Shown: piece by piece, positions 8,490 through 16,966 of the stretch
Numbering within the stretch: the stretch's first letter is position 1
Layout: every line of letters begins with the position of its first letter
Origin: Acidihalobacter aeolianus
GTDB taxonomy: Bacteria; Pseudomonadota; Gammaproteobacteria; DSM-5130; Acidihalobacteraceae
Direction of reading: 5' to 3'
Assembly (NCBI RefSeq): GCF_001753165.1
Contig: NZ_CP017449.1
Coordinates: 62,001 to 126,000, forward strand
Length of the DNA: 64,000 nucleotides
The notes under the pieces: generated by a model
What the model was told of the DNA's origin: nothing
Databases searched by the model: none
Seen by the model: only the letters and a program-made list of their open reading frames with translations
Made by a program: the position numbers and the translations under genes

Positions 8490-9842
8490 TCAGGCGCGTT
8501 TGGTAAACCGGCCTACAATGACATTTTCTTGGGCATCGGCAGACTGTAGGAGTGCCAGCCGGTCTCCCAGCAGTCGCCATGCTTCGCGCTGTTCGGCTTT
8601 CAATTCGTGACGCTGGTAGATGCGTTTCAGCTTGTTGCCTTCAACATGGTTCAGGCAGCGTTCGATGACTTCCCCCATGACGCCAAGTTCACCCATCATA
8701 GTTGCGCCGGTGCGTCGTAAGTCGTGAGGGGTCCAGCCGCCTCCCGGTAGCAGCAGTGCGCCGGTGGCCTTGGTGCGGTTGGATAACGGTTCGTCCCTCA
8801 CCCGGTCTTTGATCTGTTTGGCGATGGATTTCAGGCAGATATGCCGCTTGTCGTCGCGGGAGGGGAGACACCAAGCGGAATCGCCGGTGATGGCCTGCAA
8901 TTCCTGAAATTGCCGCTTGGCGAAATCGGAGAGGAAAACGGTGTGGTCCTTGGCATTCTTGCTATTCCCGGCGGGGATAAACCATTCTCCCTGTTCCAGG
9001 TCCACATCTTCCCATTGGGCTTGCGACAGCTCCCCGACACGGCAGCAGGTGGAAAGCATGATCCAGATGGCCAGTTCCGTGGTGCGCAGCAGATTGGCGG
9101 CGGGAAGACGCTGGTTCAGTTCGATGATCTCTTCTTCCGACAAGTAGCGGTCGCGTTCTTTCTGACGGCCCCCGATCTTGTCCTTGGTGAGTCCTGCCAG
9201 CGGGTGGGCGTCGATCCATTCCCGTGCAATGGCAAAATTGAAGAACTGCCGCAGATCGCCAAACAGGTGATTGGCCATGACCCGCGCCCCGCGTTCCACC
9301 ACGCCATCGAGAATATCCACCAGCATGGCTCTCTTCACATCCACCAAGGTCACCTTGCCCAGAACTGGGAGTACATCCTTTTGAATCGCCCGCATGGCTT
9401 CCTTGCCGCCATCCTTGCGCCGTGACAGTTCCAGTTTTTCCCATTGCTTGATAGCGTCAGAAAAGGTGCGCCGGGTGGCGGCTTCGGTGGCCAGGCGTTC
9501 AATCTCCTGCTTTTGCTTTTCGAGTTGTTGGGCCTGTTCCAGTTGGGTTTCCAGCTTTTCGGCCTTGCGGCTCTCAATGGGATCAATCCCTTTCGACAGG
9601 TTGGCTTTCATATCGCGGCAAATAGCCCGGATTTCGGCAAGCGACTTTTTCGGCCACTGCTCCACCTTGGCAGTCCGGTACTTCTTGCCGTCACGGTACT
9701 TGTATTCAAACTGAACGGTGATCTTCCCGGCCCGGTTCCGCCGCACCCGCCCCCGCAGGCCGCCTCCATCATTCAGAATGGAGCCCACGTCGTTTTCGGT
9801 AATCGCTTTCAGCGTGGCGGCGGTCAGTAGCTTGGTTGCCAT
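8490..9842 (-). CDS. int: Tyrosine integrase (P4-like/DUF4102 family)
   Basis: About 450 residues. The N-terminal segment (ILNDGGGLRGRV... IRAICRDMKANLSKGIDP) is the arm-binding DUF4102-type domain, followed by a lysine/glutamine-rich coiled linker, then a catalytic domain with the first arginine near CCRVGELSQ, the HDLRRTGAT box, the NHVEG histidine segment and the terminal tyrosine of IYQRHE. I chose ATG 9842 because an AGGGGA ribosome site lies just upstream; the frame is open further but has no better start. Direction is towards res. As an island-type integrase beside a defence locus it probably mobilised the 1-10 kb segment into its present site. Confidence 0.9.
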   Translation of the reverse strand: MATKLLTAATLKAITENDVGSILNDGGGLRGRVRRNRAGKITVQFEYKYRDGKKYRTAKVEQWPKKSLAEIRAICRDMKANLSKGIDPIESRKAEKLETQLEQAQQLEKQKQEIERLATEAATRRTFSDAIKQWEKLELSRRKDGGKEAMRAIQKDVLPVLGKVTLVDVKRAMLVDILDGVVERGARVMANHLFGDLRQFFNFAIAREWIDAHPLAGLTKDKIGGRQKERDRYLSEEEIIELNQRLPAANLLRTTELAIWIMLSTCCRVGELSQAQWEDVDLEQGEWFIPAGNSKNAKDHTVFLSDFAKRQFQELQAITGDSAWCLPSRDDKRHICLKSIAKQIKDRVRDEPLSNRTKATGALLLPGGGWTPHDLRRTGATMMGELGVMGEVIERCLNHVEGNKLKRIYQRHELKAEQREAWRLLGDRLALLQSADAQENVIVGRFTKRA

Positions 9843-9858
9843 GTCGAATCCCCTGTTT

Positions 9859-9899
9859 GTGTGGGTGCAGATAGCTCCTGCACCCACACTGCACCCACA
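9859..9899. promoter_or_regulatory. 12-bp inverted repeat plus third copy upstream of integrase
   Basis: GTGTGGGTGCAG (9859-9870) and its exact complement (9878-9889) are separated by 7 bases, and a third TGCACCCACA copy follows immediately (9890-9899). The cluster lies 17-57 bases upstream of the integrase start, where the promoter must be. It could be an operator for integrase autoregulation or arm-type integrase/excisionase binding sites. Confidence 0.7.
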
Positions 9900-10047
9900 A
9901 ATCAATCGGCTTGTATTGGATTATAGTGGACGAACTTAGACAAGGGAATGAGAAAATGGAAAATAAAACAGCGAGTTATATTTGTGTTTCGGACTTTCGT
10001 AGATTGCGCAGGAAAGCAATTTACCTAACTATCTTTTTGGTGGCCTG

Positions 10048-11160
10048 GTGATCCTGACGAACATCCTGTTCGTCAAAGACGTGGCCACCCGGCTCTGGGT
10101 GTTTCGCCTTTGGCACACCGTGTTCGTACTCGGTGTCTTTATCTACGCATGGACCTGCGCTCAAGCGAAGAGAATCCGTTTCAGACGCAATTTCTTCTGG
10201 TCTCGCGCTCGGTGGTCGACAGTCATCGCCATCACATTGATGGCCTTACTCGTGCTCTACGAGCAGTTTGAGCCATTCCCATTACCGCCGATCATCCATG
10301 GCACAGACTTTCTCACGTGGCAGGATGTCACCGTCAACGGTGTCCAGTTCGTGGTGATGCTCTGGGCGTGGTGGCTGTTACAAAAGCACGCAGAAAGAAC
10401 GGTGCTGTCAGCCTGGATGAGCGTGGTGGCTTGTGCTGTCGCCATCGACATCCTGTTGTTTGTCCTGGGTGGGCGGCTGTTCAGTGTGGGTCTGTACATC
10501 TCCAAGCTGAATAACCTGATTGGTGCGACGATGATCTTTGTCGTCATGCTAGCGCGCTACATCATGATCCAGCGGGATGTGATGCTCAACCGAGCGGATC
10601 TGCTGCGCGCCAATCGCAAGCTCGCGCGGATGGCGTTGACGGATCCCCTGACCGGGCTGCCCAACCGCGCCGGTCTGGACCAGTATCTGGAGCGGGCGGT
10701 GGCCTGGGCTGAGCGTCACAAGTCGATGATCGCCGTCGCGATCATCGACCTCGACGACTTCAAGCCCGTGAACGACCGTTATGGCCACCCGGTAGGCGAT
10801 CAGCTGCTGCGCGCATTCTCGGAGCGCGTGAGCCGGCTCTTGCGCGGTGAGGAAATGCTGGCAAGACTGGGTGGAGATGAGTTCGTCTTGGTACTGCGCG
10901 AGTTGGGGGACATCCGTGACGTGTCGGTGGCGATGAAGCGTGTGTCCGATGCGGTTAGCGTGCCATTTGATTTACCCGAGAGGGTTAGCGTGAAGGTGGG
11001 GGCGAGTATCGGCGTGGCGGTGTATCCGTATGCCGGCGAGGACGTCGACCTGGTGCGCGTAGCCGACCAGGCGCTTTATGCCTCCAAGAACGACAAACAT
11101 GGCCGCAAAAAGATCTGGGCCTTGCACGAAGTCGAGGGCATGCCGCAGACGATTGGGTGA
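10048..11160 (+). CDS. Membrane diguanylate cyclase (GGDEF), probably 5'-truncated
   Basis: The 370 visible residues contain several hydrophobic helices (about residues 1-175), then a GGDEF domain starting at DPLTGLPNRAGLD with the active GGDEF motif at about residue 275. This domain makes cyclic-di-GMP from two GTP. The usual inhibitory RxxD site just upstream reads RGEE, so product inhibition may be weak or absent. The GTG at 10048 falls inside a hydrophobic stretch; the open frame runs back to a stop at 10000 with no good start or ribosome site. The original N-terminus was therefore probably lost at the integrase junction. It is the only cyclic-di-GMP gene seen. Confidence 0.85.
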   Translation: MILTNILFVKDVATRLWVFRLWHTVFVLGVFIYAWTCAQAKRIRFRRNFFWSRARWSTVIAITLMALLVLYEQFEPFPLPPIIHGTDFLTWQDVTVNGVQFVVMLWAWWLLQKHAERTVLSAWMSVVACAVAIDILLFVLGGRLFSVGLYISKLNNLIGATMIFVVMLARYIMIQRDVMLNRADLLRANRKLARMALTDPLTGLPNRAGLDQYLERAVAWAERHKSMIAVAIIDLDDFKPVNDRYGHPVGDQLLRAFSERVSRLLRGEEMLARLGGDEFVLVLRELGDIRDVSVAMKRVSDAVSVPFDLPERVSVKVGASIGVAVYPYAGEDVDLVRVADQALYASKNDKHGRKKIWALHEVEGMPQTIG

Positions 11161-11243
11161 TGGAGTGAGCCGTGTTGTGGGGAGGCTTCTGGCCCAGATT
11201 GAACGCGTGCTGTGGCGGGGCGTGCAGTAGCGACCGAATACCG

Positions 11244-11280
11244 CCAAAAAAACCGCATCGCCTGAATCAGCGATGCGGTT
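11244..11280 (-). terminator. Rho-independent terminator of radC-like gene
   Basis: An 11-bp perfect stem (11251-11261 with 11270-11280) is followed on the minus strand by a run of seven T. It lies just past the stop of the leftward RadC gene. Confidence 0.85.
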
Positions 11281-11285
11281 CGGGG

Positions 11286-11753
11286 TTACATGTAGCCTTG
11301 CTCGGCCAGTGAGGCCACTTCGCCGCCTCCGACGATGAAATGATCGAGCAAGCGGACGTCGATCAAAGCCAGGGCGCTTTTCAGACGGTCCGTAATGGCT
11401 CGGTCTGCTGATGACGCTGTCGTACCACCGCTAGGGTGGTTATGGTAAGCCAGTGCCGCGCAGGCTCCGTGCTCGAGTGCTTTACGCACGATCTCCCTTG
11501 GGTAAACGGCACATTGATTGATGGTGCCATAGAACATCTCCTCGACAGCGATCACGCGGTGCCGATTGGTCAGCCAAATTATCCCAAACACCTCTTGCTT
11601 GAGTCCTTGCAATCGCATGAGAGCGATATCCTTACCGAGAGCGGGTGACTCAATAAAATCAGCGTCGGCGACGCGATGCCCTCGGATATCGAGAAAGCTT
11701 TTTGCGGCTTCGATAACCTCATCCTCGGTCGCGTAAACAAACGGCTTTTCCAT
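11286..11753 (-). CDS. radC: RadC-family JAB/JAMM domain protein
   Basis: About 155 residues, the size of the short RadC proteins carried by integrative elements, which lack the N-terminal helix-hairpin-helix domain. The metal-binding JAMM signature HNHPSGGTTASSAD is intact (H, H and D ligands), preceded by an upstream glutamate in EEMFYGTI. The C-terminal VRLLDHFIVGGG is characteristic. I favour ATG 11753 (GGAG 10 bases upstream); an in-frame ATG at 11849 has its GAGGA too close. Function of these RadC proteins is unsettled despite the DNA-repair name; they are markers of mobile elements. Confidence 0.88.
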   Translation of the reverse strand: MEKPFVYATEDEVIEAAKSFLDIRGHRVADADFIESPALGKDIALMRLQGLKQEVFGIIWLTNRHRVIAVEEMFYGTINQCAVYPREIVRKALEHGACAALAYHNHPSGGTTASSADRAITDRLKSALALIDVRLLDHFIVGGGEVASLAEQGYM

Positions 11754-12016
11754 GATGGTCAATCTCCACGATGCCCATGCCTTGGGTTGGGTGATGGCGG
11801 AAGTGCCATCGAAGGTGTTGTCAGTCGCAGCGGTATAAGTGTTTTGCATAGTCCTCGGGTACAGGCCGAGTGGAACGTACCTGTGCGATACGAACTTTGT
11901 AGTGGGGCTTAGGTAGGCGGGTGCGCTCGCGGTTTGTGCACTTGTTTTCGGCAATGCTGAGCGACATGTGTTCGGGATCACATATGTCCTGTGCCGAGAC
12001 CCCTACGGAGACTGGT

Positions 12017-12232
12017 ATGAAGATTAGTGGAATGAAGTCTTGGCTCTTTGTAGCCAGCGCCCTCAGTCTCACGGCAGCAGGGCACGAGGCGTTCCGCATT
12101 GCTGGGGACGCTCACTTCAGCCTGTACCGATGGGGGACGCTGGTGGTCTTCACGATCATCAGTTACCTCCTGCTGAAGGGTGGTACGCGGACGAAAAAGT
12201 TGCGTTTTCGTTGCTTTAGAGTCCCGGGCTAA
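12017..12232 (+). CDS. Small two-helix membrane protein, unknown
   Basis: A 71-residue protein from ATG 12017, with a GGAG ribosome site 7 bases upstream. It has two hydrophobic segments (about residues 7-19 and 33-49) and a basic C-terminal tail ending near RFRCFRVPG. No family recognised. It reads divergently from the RadC gene and is 27 bases upstream of another small membrane protein gene. An in-frame upstream start (11921) is unlikely because that stretch carries no membrane or signal character. Confidence 0.45.
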   Translation: MKISGMKSWLFVASALSLTAAGHEAFRIAGDAHFSLYRWGTLVVFTIISYLLLKGGTRTKKLRFRCFRVPG

Positions 12233-12259
12233 ACTTCTATCAGGTTGAGGAGAGGTATT

Positions 12260-12442
12260 ATGAATAGGCCATTCACATTCAATTACTTTAATTTTTTGAA
12301 GGTTGGTGTCCTGCTCCTACTGCTGTTTCTGGCCGTACCTTTTAGGTATGGCGTGTTGTCGGATGTATTGTCCGGCCTGGCCATCTTGTCGTTGGTTGGA
12401 TTTTTAATCTTCGATGCTCTTCATCGGCATCGAGAGCATTAA
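12260..12442 (+). CDS. Small membrane protein, unknown
   Basis: A 60-residue protein starting at ATG 12260 behind a strong GAGGAGAGG ribosome site. Residues of about 12-27 and 32-52 form two hydrophobic helices, and the C-terminus is histidine/arginine-rich (HRHREH). No homologue recognised. A good terminator follows directly, so it is the last gene of a short rightward unit. Confidence 0.5.
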   Translation: MNRPFTFNYFNFLKVGVLLLLLFLAVPFRYGVLSDVLSGLAILSLVGFLIFDALHRHREH

Positions 12443-12455
12443 GGCGTTATTTTGA

Positions 12456-12488
12456 CCAAGGCCACTCGCTATGCGGGTGGCCTTTTTC
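12456..12488 (+). terminator. Rho-independent terminator
   Basis: An 8-bp stem (AAGGCCAC at 12458-12465 with 12477-12484), then a run of T. It ends the small membrane-protein unit and faces the convergent tus-like gene. Confidence 0.8.
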
Positions 12489-12514
12489 GTGGGTATTCAC
12501 CGCGCCGCATAGCG

Positions 12515-13486
12515 CTACCGCGCTTCCGGCCTGCGCCGGTAAAGACCAAAGGTCGGGCACAGCGGCTCGGATTCATACCTGGGCGTACCACGAGGACGCC
12601 GTGGGGTGCTGAGATCGAGTCTGGCGAGTTGTCGGATCTCTGGGCCTGCGGCCGCCGGATCGTGGGGGTAGAAGAGGGGCATGGCCACGGTCTTCAAGAG
12701 GCGTGTGCCGTCCACGCGGTGCACATTGGCGCGAGGCTGCGGGGTGATCTTCTCGCGGTAACCGATCAGCTCGTCTGTCGGCAGCTGAGCCAGCGTCTCG
12801 AGGGTGAGTTCGGCGGCATAGTCCCAGGCGGCCGGGTCGACATGGTCAATGGGCGGCTCGTCGCGGGCCTGGCGCACCCGCTCGATGGCCTCCTGCACGG
12901 TCATGCTCGTGCTCACGCTGGGCTGGCTCGCCCAGGTAAAGGCGACGAGCGGCGGCATCACAGGCAATATTTGAACCAGCCGATAGCACTGCACCAGGTT
13001 GATGCGCTCCTGCTTGTCCTGGTTGTCGTGGGTGGCTCGACGGATCTCGCGATTGCGGATCTGGTGCACGGGCGAGATGGCGTTTACCTTATCCTTAAAA
13101 TCCTTCTTGAGTGTGTTGACCTGCTGTATCAGGGCGAGAGTTTCGGTGCTGGCCGCGAGCAGCCCGGGCAGGCGGCGCACGGCGCCGTGGTGCTGGTCGG
13201 TCGCGGCGGTGAGCGCGCACAGGATATCGGCGGCGGCCGCGCGCGCAGCCGGACCGAACAGGGGCGTGGGCTCGATGACGGTGGGCGCTTCGCTGCCGAG
13301 TACCCGGTAGGGCAGGGCGGCGCAGTACGCCGGCAGCTCGACGTCGTCGTTGCACACGCGCTCGGCCAGGCGTCCCAGCGCGGCGCGCAGGGTTCGGTAG
13401 GCCTCGATCGCGATCACGCGGGTTTCGAGGTAGTCGCTGGGTGGTTCGTCGCCGACGTGCTTGGCGGGAAGGGGGCTGCGGGCCAT
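12515..13486 (-). CDS. tus: Tus-like DNA replication terminus site-binding protein
   Basis: A 323-residue protein. Its central and C-terminal parts follow the E. coli Tus pattern from memory: VNTLKKDFKDKV resembles INKLKTTFEHIV, PLVAFTWASQ resembles ATLRFGWANK, and a long helix with an ER.RQARDEPP segment leads to DPAAWDYAAELTLETLAQLP and a basic strand region, like the Tus segment ending in DIAALPQNAKLKIKRP. The family binds asymmetric Ter sites and blocks DnaB-driven forks in one direction. ATG 13486 is chosen because an AGGAGG site lies 9 bases upstream; the frame is open further. Two inverted 17-bp sites lie 80-300 bases upstream, reminiscent of TerB autoregulation of E. coli tus. Confidence 0.72.
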   Translation of the reverse strand: MARSPLPAKHVGDEPPSDYLETRVIAIEAYRTLRAALGRLAERVCNDDVELPAYCAALPYRVLGSEAPTVIEPTPLFGPAARAAAADILCALTAATDQHHGAVRRLPGLLAASTETLALIQQVNTLKKDFKDKVNAISPVHQIRNREIRRATHDNQDKQERINLVQCYRLVQILPVMPPLVAFTWASQPSVSTSMTVQEAIERVRQARDEPPIDHVDPAAWDYAAELTLETLAQLPTDELIGYREKITPQPRANVHRVDGTRLLKTVAMPLFYPHDPAAAGPEIRQLARLDLSTPRRPRGTPRYESEPLCPTFGLYRRRPEAR

Positions 13487-13567
13487 GTCGCTCTTCCTCC
13501 TTTGTGTGCATGAGCCTGATCTGGGAACTTGATGGATATCGCGCACAGCATACGCCGAAACCACCCA

Positions 13568-13785
13568 CGAGTGCAGGGGTAATGATCCCATGCCCAGACC
13601 ACGGCGCCGCCCCGAACCAACCCGGACAACTCCGGCGCAAAGACTGAAGGAAGATGAAAAAAGAGGGGAGAAAAGACTTAAGAAAAGTCAAAAAACAAGG
13701 AAAAGGCCCGCATAGGGGCCAGGAGCGCGTGGCGGAGGTTCGGTGAGGGTTGGTGCGGGGACCGCGACCATTACCCCTGCACTCG
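13568..13785. promoter_or_regulatory. Pair of inverted 17-bp sites upstream of tus-like gene (candidate Ter/operator)
   Basis: CGAGTGCAGGGGTAATG at 13568-13584 recurs as its exact complement at 13769-13785, and each copy has a CCACC-rich outer flank. The sites share a G-N-N-GTAA-Y core with the E. coli Ter sequence (GTTGTAAC). The 577-bp gap (13487-14063) that contains them otherwise shows only a purine-rich tract (about 13646-13705) and weak open frames that I do not accept as genes. Confidence 0.6.
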
Positions 13786-14063
13786 TTGGTGGTGGGCGAT
13801 AGAGGTTCTGCGGATCGTTGGGCGTGGCTGAGGGAGAGGAAAAGGGGCCAGGATCCAAGGAATCAACAGATCCAGGTCAGCACAGGCAAGATGCCTGCAG
13901 GAGTGTCAGTACATGTTCGGACTAGGCGTGCGTTTCGTCAAGGGCGCCGCGAACCGCGGTGGGTGCCCTACACCCATCCGCATTATCCCCCCATGCCTCG
14001 GCAACACCTTCAGTGGCATTTCGCCGCAACTCGTTCCCGGTCCTGGGATACTGGAGGCAGCTG

Positions 14064-14297
14064 ATGATGAAAGAGTACTACGCCGAGCTAGCACAATGGC
14101 TGGCTCAGGAGATCCTTAACAAGGATCTCCCCATCCGCACCAGCTACGGCCTCGCGGTCGCAGTCGGTGCCCTCCCGCCCCTGCCGTCAAGGCCGGTGCG
14201 CGAGCTCCACGTGGAAGACGGCGACGTCTTTCTCGTGGAGCGGGTGGACGGGGCACAACCCCGCGCCACCCGGTTCCGTCTCAGCGACTTTAGCTGA
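14064..14297 (+). CDS. Small hypothetical protein
   Basis: A 77-residue soluble protein from ATG 14064 (GGAGG site 8 bases upstream; a second ATG follows at once). An amphipathic N-terminal helix (EYYAELAQWLAQEI) is followed by a strand-rich half with VREL.VEDGDVFLVERVDG. No family recognised. It stands alone between the Tus-like control region and a strong terminator, so it may belong to the same functional module, but nothing in it shows this. Confidence 0.55.
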   Translation: MMKEYYAELAQWLAQEILNKDLPIRTSYGLAVAVGALPPLPSRPVRELHVEDGDVFLVERVDGAQPRATRFRLSDFS

Positions 14298-14310
14298 ACG
14301 GGACAACCGA

Positions 14311-14340
14311 CCATGACAAGCCTGCTTGTCGTGGTTTTTT
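14311..14340 (+). terminator. Rho-independent terminator
   Basis: An 11-bp stem with one G-T pair (CCATGACAAGC with GCTTGTCGTGG), then six T. It ends the 77-residue protein gene. The gap from here to 14568 holds no other feature I can see. Confidence 0.85.
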
Positions 14341-14568
14341 CGTGTCTGCCTTATGGCCGGCTGATTGAACTCTTGGTGCGCCTCGTTGCTCATACCTGAT
14401 CGGCCATGGCGCAACCTACCTGGGTCAAGCATTCGCGCACCGGTGCCGATAACGATAAATTACAAGGTGTCGATCGTCCGCACGCACTAATGGGCATCGC
14501 ACCCATAAATGCGGCCGTTCAGTCGAAGCCTGGACGGACCGCGCATAAGAACCGTCTTGGAGGATGAT

Positions 14569-16254
14569 ATGAGCCTTGGACCACGCACCATCACAGCCCG
14601 CATCCTGGGCAGCATCATCGTCGCCGCGCTGTTTGCGATCGCCGCGGTCGTCGCCCCCATCTGGTTCGGGCACGTCGTTGGCCAGGATATCCAGGCCAGC
14701 CGGCAGGAGCACATGCTGCTCAATGCCCTACAACGGATGAACGCGGCGACCCTGCGCGCCGGCGTCGCGATCCGCGACAATGTTCTCAACATGAATCTCA
14801 CCACGATCGGCGGCGTCGAGCCGGACGTGGCGAAGCAGTTGATGGGGGAGAGCCTCAAGGGCAAGTTCTCCAAGGCCGCGTCGCAGCACCTTGTGCATGC
14901 CCAGTCGGACTATGAAGAGGCCGTGGCGATGTCACGGGTTGATCCTCGTATTGCGACTCAGCTGAATGCGATGGGTCAGCTCTGGGAGGAAAACCGGGCG
15001 GAGTACGAAGATATCGTCAAAAAGCTCAAGTCATTCCAGTTCGCCGGCGCGATGAGCGTCCTGGTGACCCGGGCCTACCCCTTGTCCGAAAAGATCGACG
15101 ACCAACTGTCCCAACTGAACTCGATGGCACAGCAGGATGTCAGCAAGGCCAGCCGACGAGTAGCCCATGACATGCGCCTTTCCAATATCGTCAGCCTGAG
15201 CTTGCTGGCGCTCGCGCTCATCGTTGGCTCGGCCCTCGTCACCACCGCGGTCATGAGCATGCGGACCCGGCTGCGTAGCACGGTCGAGACGATGGAGGAT
15301 ATCGCCCAGGGCGAGGGCGACCTGACCCGGCGCATGGCCTCACAAGGCCGCGATGAGCTCGATCATCTGGCGGATGCCTTCAACAAGTTCGTCGCGCGCA
15401 TCCAGAATGTGGTCAGCCAGGTCGCCGGGTCGACTGCCCAGCTGGCAGCGGCTGCCGAGGAGCTGTCGGCCACCAGCGAGGAAACCGGGCGTCACGTTAT
15501 CAACCAGCAATCCGAAACTGACCAGGTGGCCACGGCCATCAACGAGATGTCAGCCACCGTGCAGGAAGTGGCTCGAAACGCCAGCGACGCGTCACGGGCA
15601 GCTCAGGAAGCGGACCATGCCACGAAAGAGGGCCGACAGGTGGTCGAGCACTCGATCGGCAGCATCCAGCAAGTCGCCGGCGAGGTGGAGCAGGCCGCCG
15701 AGGTCATTCGCACCGTAGAGCGGGACAGCGTAGAGATCGGGCGGGTCCTCGAGGTGATCAACGGCATCTCCGAACAAACCAACCTCCTCGCGCTCAATGC
15801 TGCGATCGAAGCCGCCAGGGCCGGCGAGCAGGGCAGAGGGTTTGCTGTGGTTGCAGATGAGGTCAGGACGCTGGCGAAACGCACCCAGGATTCGACCGAA
15901 GAGATCCGCGCGATGATCGAGCGCCTGCAGGGCGGTTCCAAGCAGGCCGTGGCCGCTATGGATTCCGGCCACAAGCGCGCTCAGGCCAGTGTGGACCAGG
16001 CACAGGCTGCGGGCGTCTCATTGAACACGATTGCTCAGGCCGTCACGAAGATCAACGACATGAATGCATTGATCGCGAGCGCTGCAGAGGAGCAGTCGTC
16101 CGTGGCCGAGGAAATCAACCGCAACGTCACCAACATCAGTCAGGGAACGCAGCAGACGGCTGCAGGCGCGCAGCAGACAACCACCGCTAGCGAAGACCTC
16201 GCCCGGCTCTCGGCCGAGCTGCAGACGCTGGTCAATCAGTTCAGGATTCAGTGA
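14569..16254 (+). CDS. Methyl-accepting chemotaxis protein
   Basis: A 561-residue transmembrane chemoreceptor. It has a first membrane helix (about residues 9-33), a periplasmic four-helix-type sensor (about 34-203), a second helix (about 204-228), a HAMP domain (about 231-285, with EGDLTRR and [11 protein letters not shown]), then the coiled-coil signalling domain with the highly conserved hairpin tip [16 protein letters not shown] and [12 protein letters not shown] (about 400-436). ATG 14569 follows a GGAGG site; the frame is open 20 codons further but with no membrane logic. It is monocistronic and bounded by terminators. No che genes are nearby, so it must feed into the host chemotaxis array. 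The ligand is unknown. Confidence 0.93.
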   Translation: MSLGPRTITARILGSIIVAALFAIAAVVAPIWFGHVVGQDIQASRQEHMLLNALQRMNAATLRAGVAIRDNVLNMNLTTIGGVEPDVAKQLMGESLKGKFSKAASQHLVHAQSDYEEAVAMSRVDPRIATQLNAMGQLWEENRAEYEDIVKKLKSFQFAGAMSVLVTRAYPLSEKIDDQLSQLNSMAQQDVSKASRRVAHDMRLSNIVSLSLLALALIVGSALVTTAVMSMRTRLRSTVETMEDIAQGEGDLTRRMASQGRDELDHLADAFNKFVARIQNVVSQVAGSTAQLAAAAEELSATSEETGRHVINQQSETDQVATAINEMSATVQEVARNASDASRAAQEADHATKEGRQVVEHSIGSIQQVAGEVEQAAEVIRTVERDSVEIGRVLEVINGISEQTNLLALNAAIEAARAGEQGRGFAVVADEVRTLAKRTQDSTEEIRAMIERLQGGSKQAVAAMDSGHKRAQASVDQAQAAGVSLNTIAQAVTKINDMNALIASAAEEQSSVAEEINRNVTNISQGTQQTAAGAQQTTTASEDLARLSAELQTLVNQFRIQ

Positions 16255-16274
16255 GCGGTGGGATGTGGAGCGCA

Positions 16275-16310
16275 AAAAAAGACCGGCAAAGCTGCCGGTC
16301 TTTTTGTTTT
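16275..16310. terminator. Bidirectional terminator
   Basis: AAAAAGACCGGCA/TGCCGGTCTTTTT stem with a 4-base loop. It has A and T runs on both sides and serves the MCP gene and the convergent gene at 16428. Confidence 0.88.
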
Positions 16311-16427
16311 GATGTATCAGTGAGGGTGATGCGTACCCTGCTTTTGTTGGGCACGCTTCTCCAGGTAGTGGTTGATTTTTGGAGCAACCCAATTAAGGAT
16401 CAGCACAAGAAAGGACCTAGAATCTGG

Positions 16428-16877
16428 CTAAGGTTTTTTGCTTTTGCCTCTTGGTTTTGCCTTTTCTGCTTCTCTCTCCGCCTTTCTCGCCGCCGCCCGC
16501 GCACGGATTGGGGCCCGGATGACATCCAGCTCATCCTTGAGCGCCTGCTGGATCGAATCAACCTCATTGTGTACGCGCCAGTGCCGAAATCCCCAAAGTC
16601 TCATCTGGGTTTCCACGCGTGTCAGATCGGTCCATTCGCGCACGTGGTTGCGCTGAGAGCACACCTTTCGGGGTTGCCCGTCGACCTCGAGCTCAATGGT
16701 CCATGCGTTTGGGTGCTTGGTCAAATCCGCGTAACGGCCGGGCGCCATCGATCTATTGACCCTGCGGACCACAGGAACCACGCCAGCGGCGAGTAACTTG
16801 CGCAACCGCGGATCTGTCAGATAAATGCCGTCTCCGGGTGGGTTACGGTGTTTCAGTGGTGATTTCTTGTCGGGCAT
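16428..16877 (-). CDS. Hypothetical basic protein
   Basis: About 149 residues from the ATG at 16877; in-frame ATGs also occur at 16898 and 16919, none with a clear ribosome site. The central region (GIYLTDPRLRKLLAAGVVPVVRR) looks helical, and the C-terminal third is a lysine/arginine/alanine-rich helix (RAAARKAEREAEKAKPRGK) suggesting nucleic-acid binding. No family recognised. It is divergent from the gene at 16967 and shares its promoter region. Confidence 0.55.
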   Translation of the reverse strand: MPDKKSPLKHRNPPGDGIYLTDPRLRKLLAAGVVPVVRRVNRSMAPGRYADLTKHPNAWTIELEVDGQPRKVCSQRNHVREWTDLTRVETQMRLWGFRHWRVHNEVDSIQQALKDELDVIRAPIRARAAARKAEREAEKAKPRGKSKKP

Positions 16878-16966
16878 ACTGGCTTCATCATGGTTCATTA
16901 TGTGGTGGTTCGGGCCCATTTAGGCTATCATACTGCTACATGTTGAGGCATCTGGAGGGTTTATTC

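Noticed and set aside
12452-13513. A 353-codon + strand open frame covering the tus-like gene
   Set aside because: Its translation is glycine/arginine/valine-rich without domain features, while the minus strand has a ribosome site and a recognisable family.
13750-14119. Short open frames upstream of the 77-residue protein
   Set aside because: Arginine/proline-rich shadow-like translations, no ribosome site, and they overlap the inverted repeat region.
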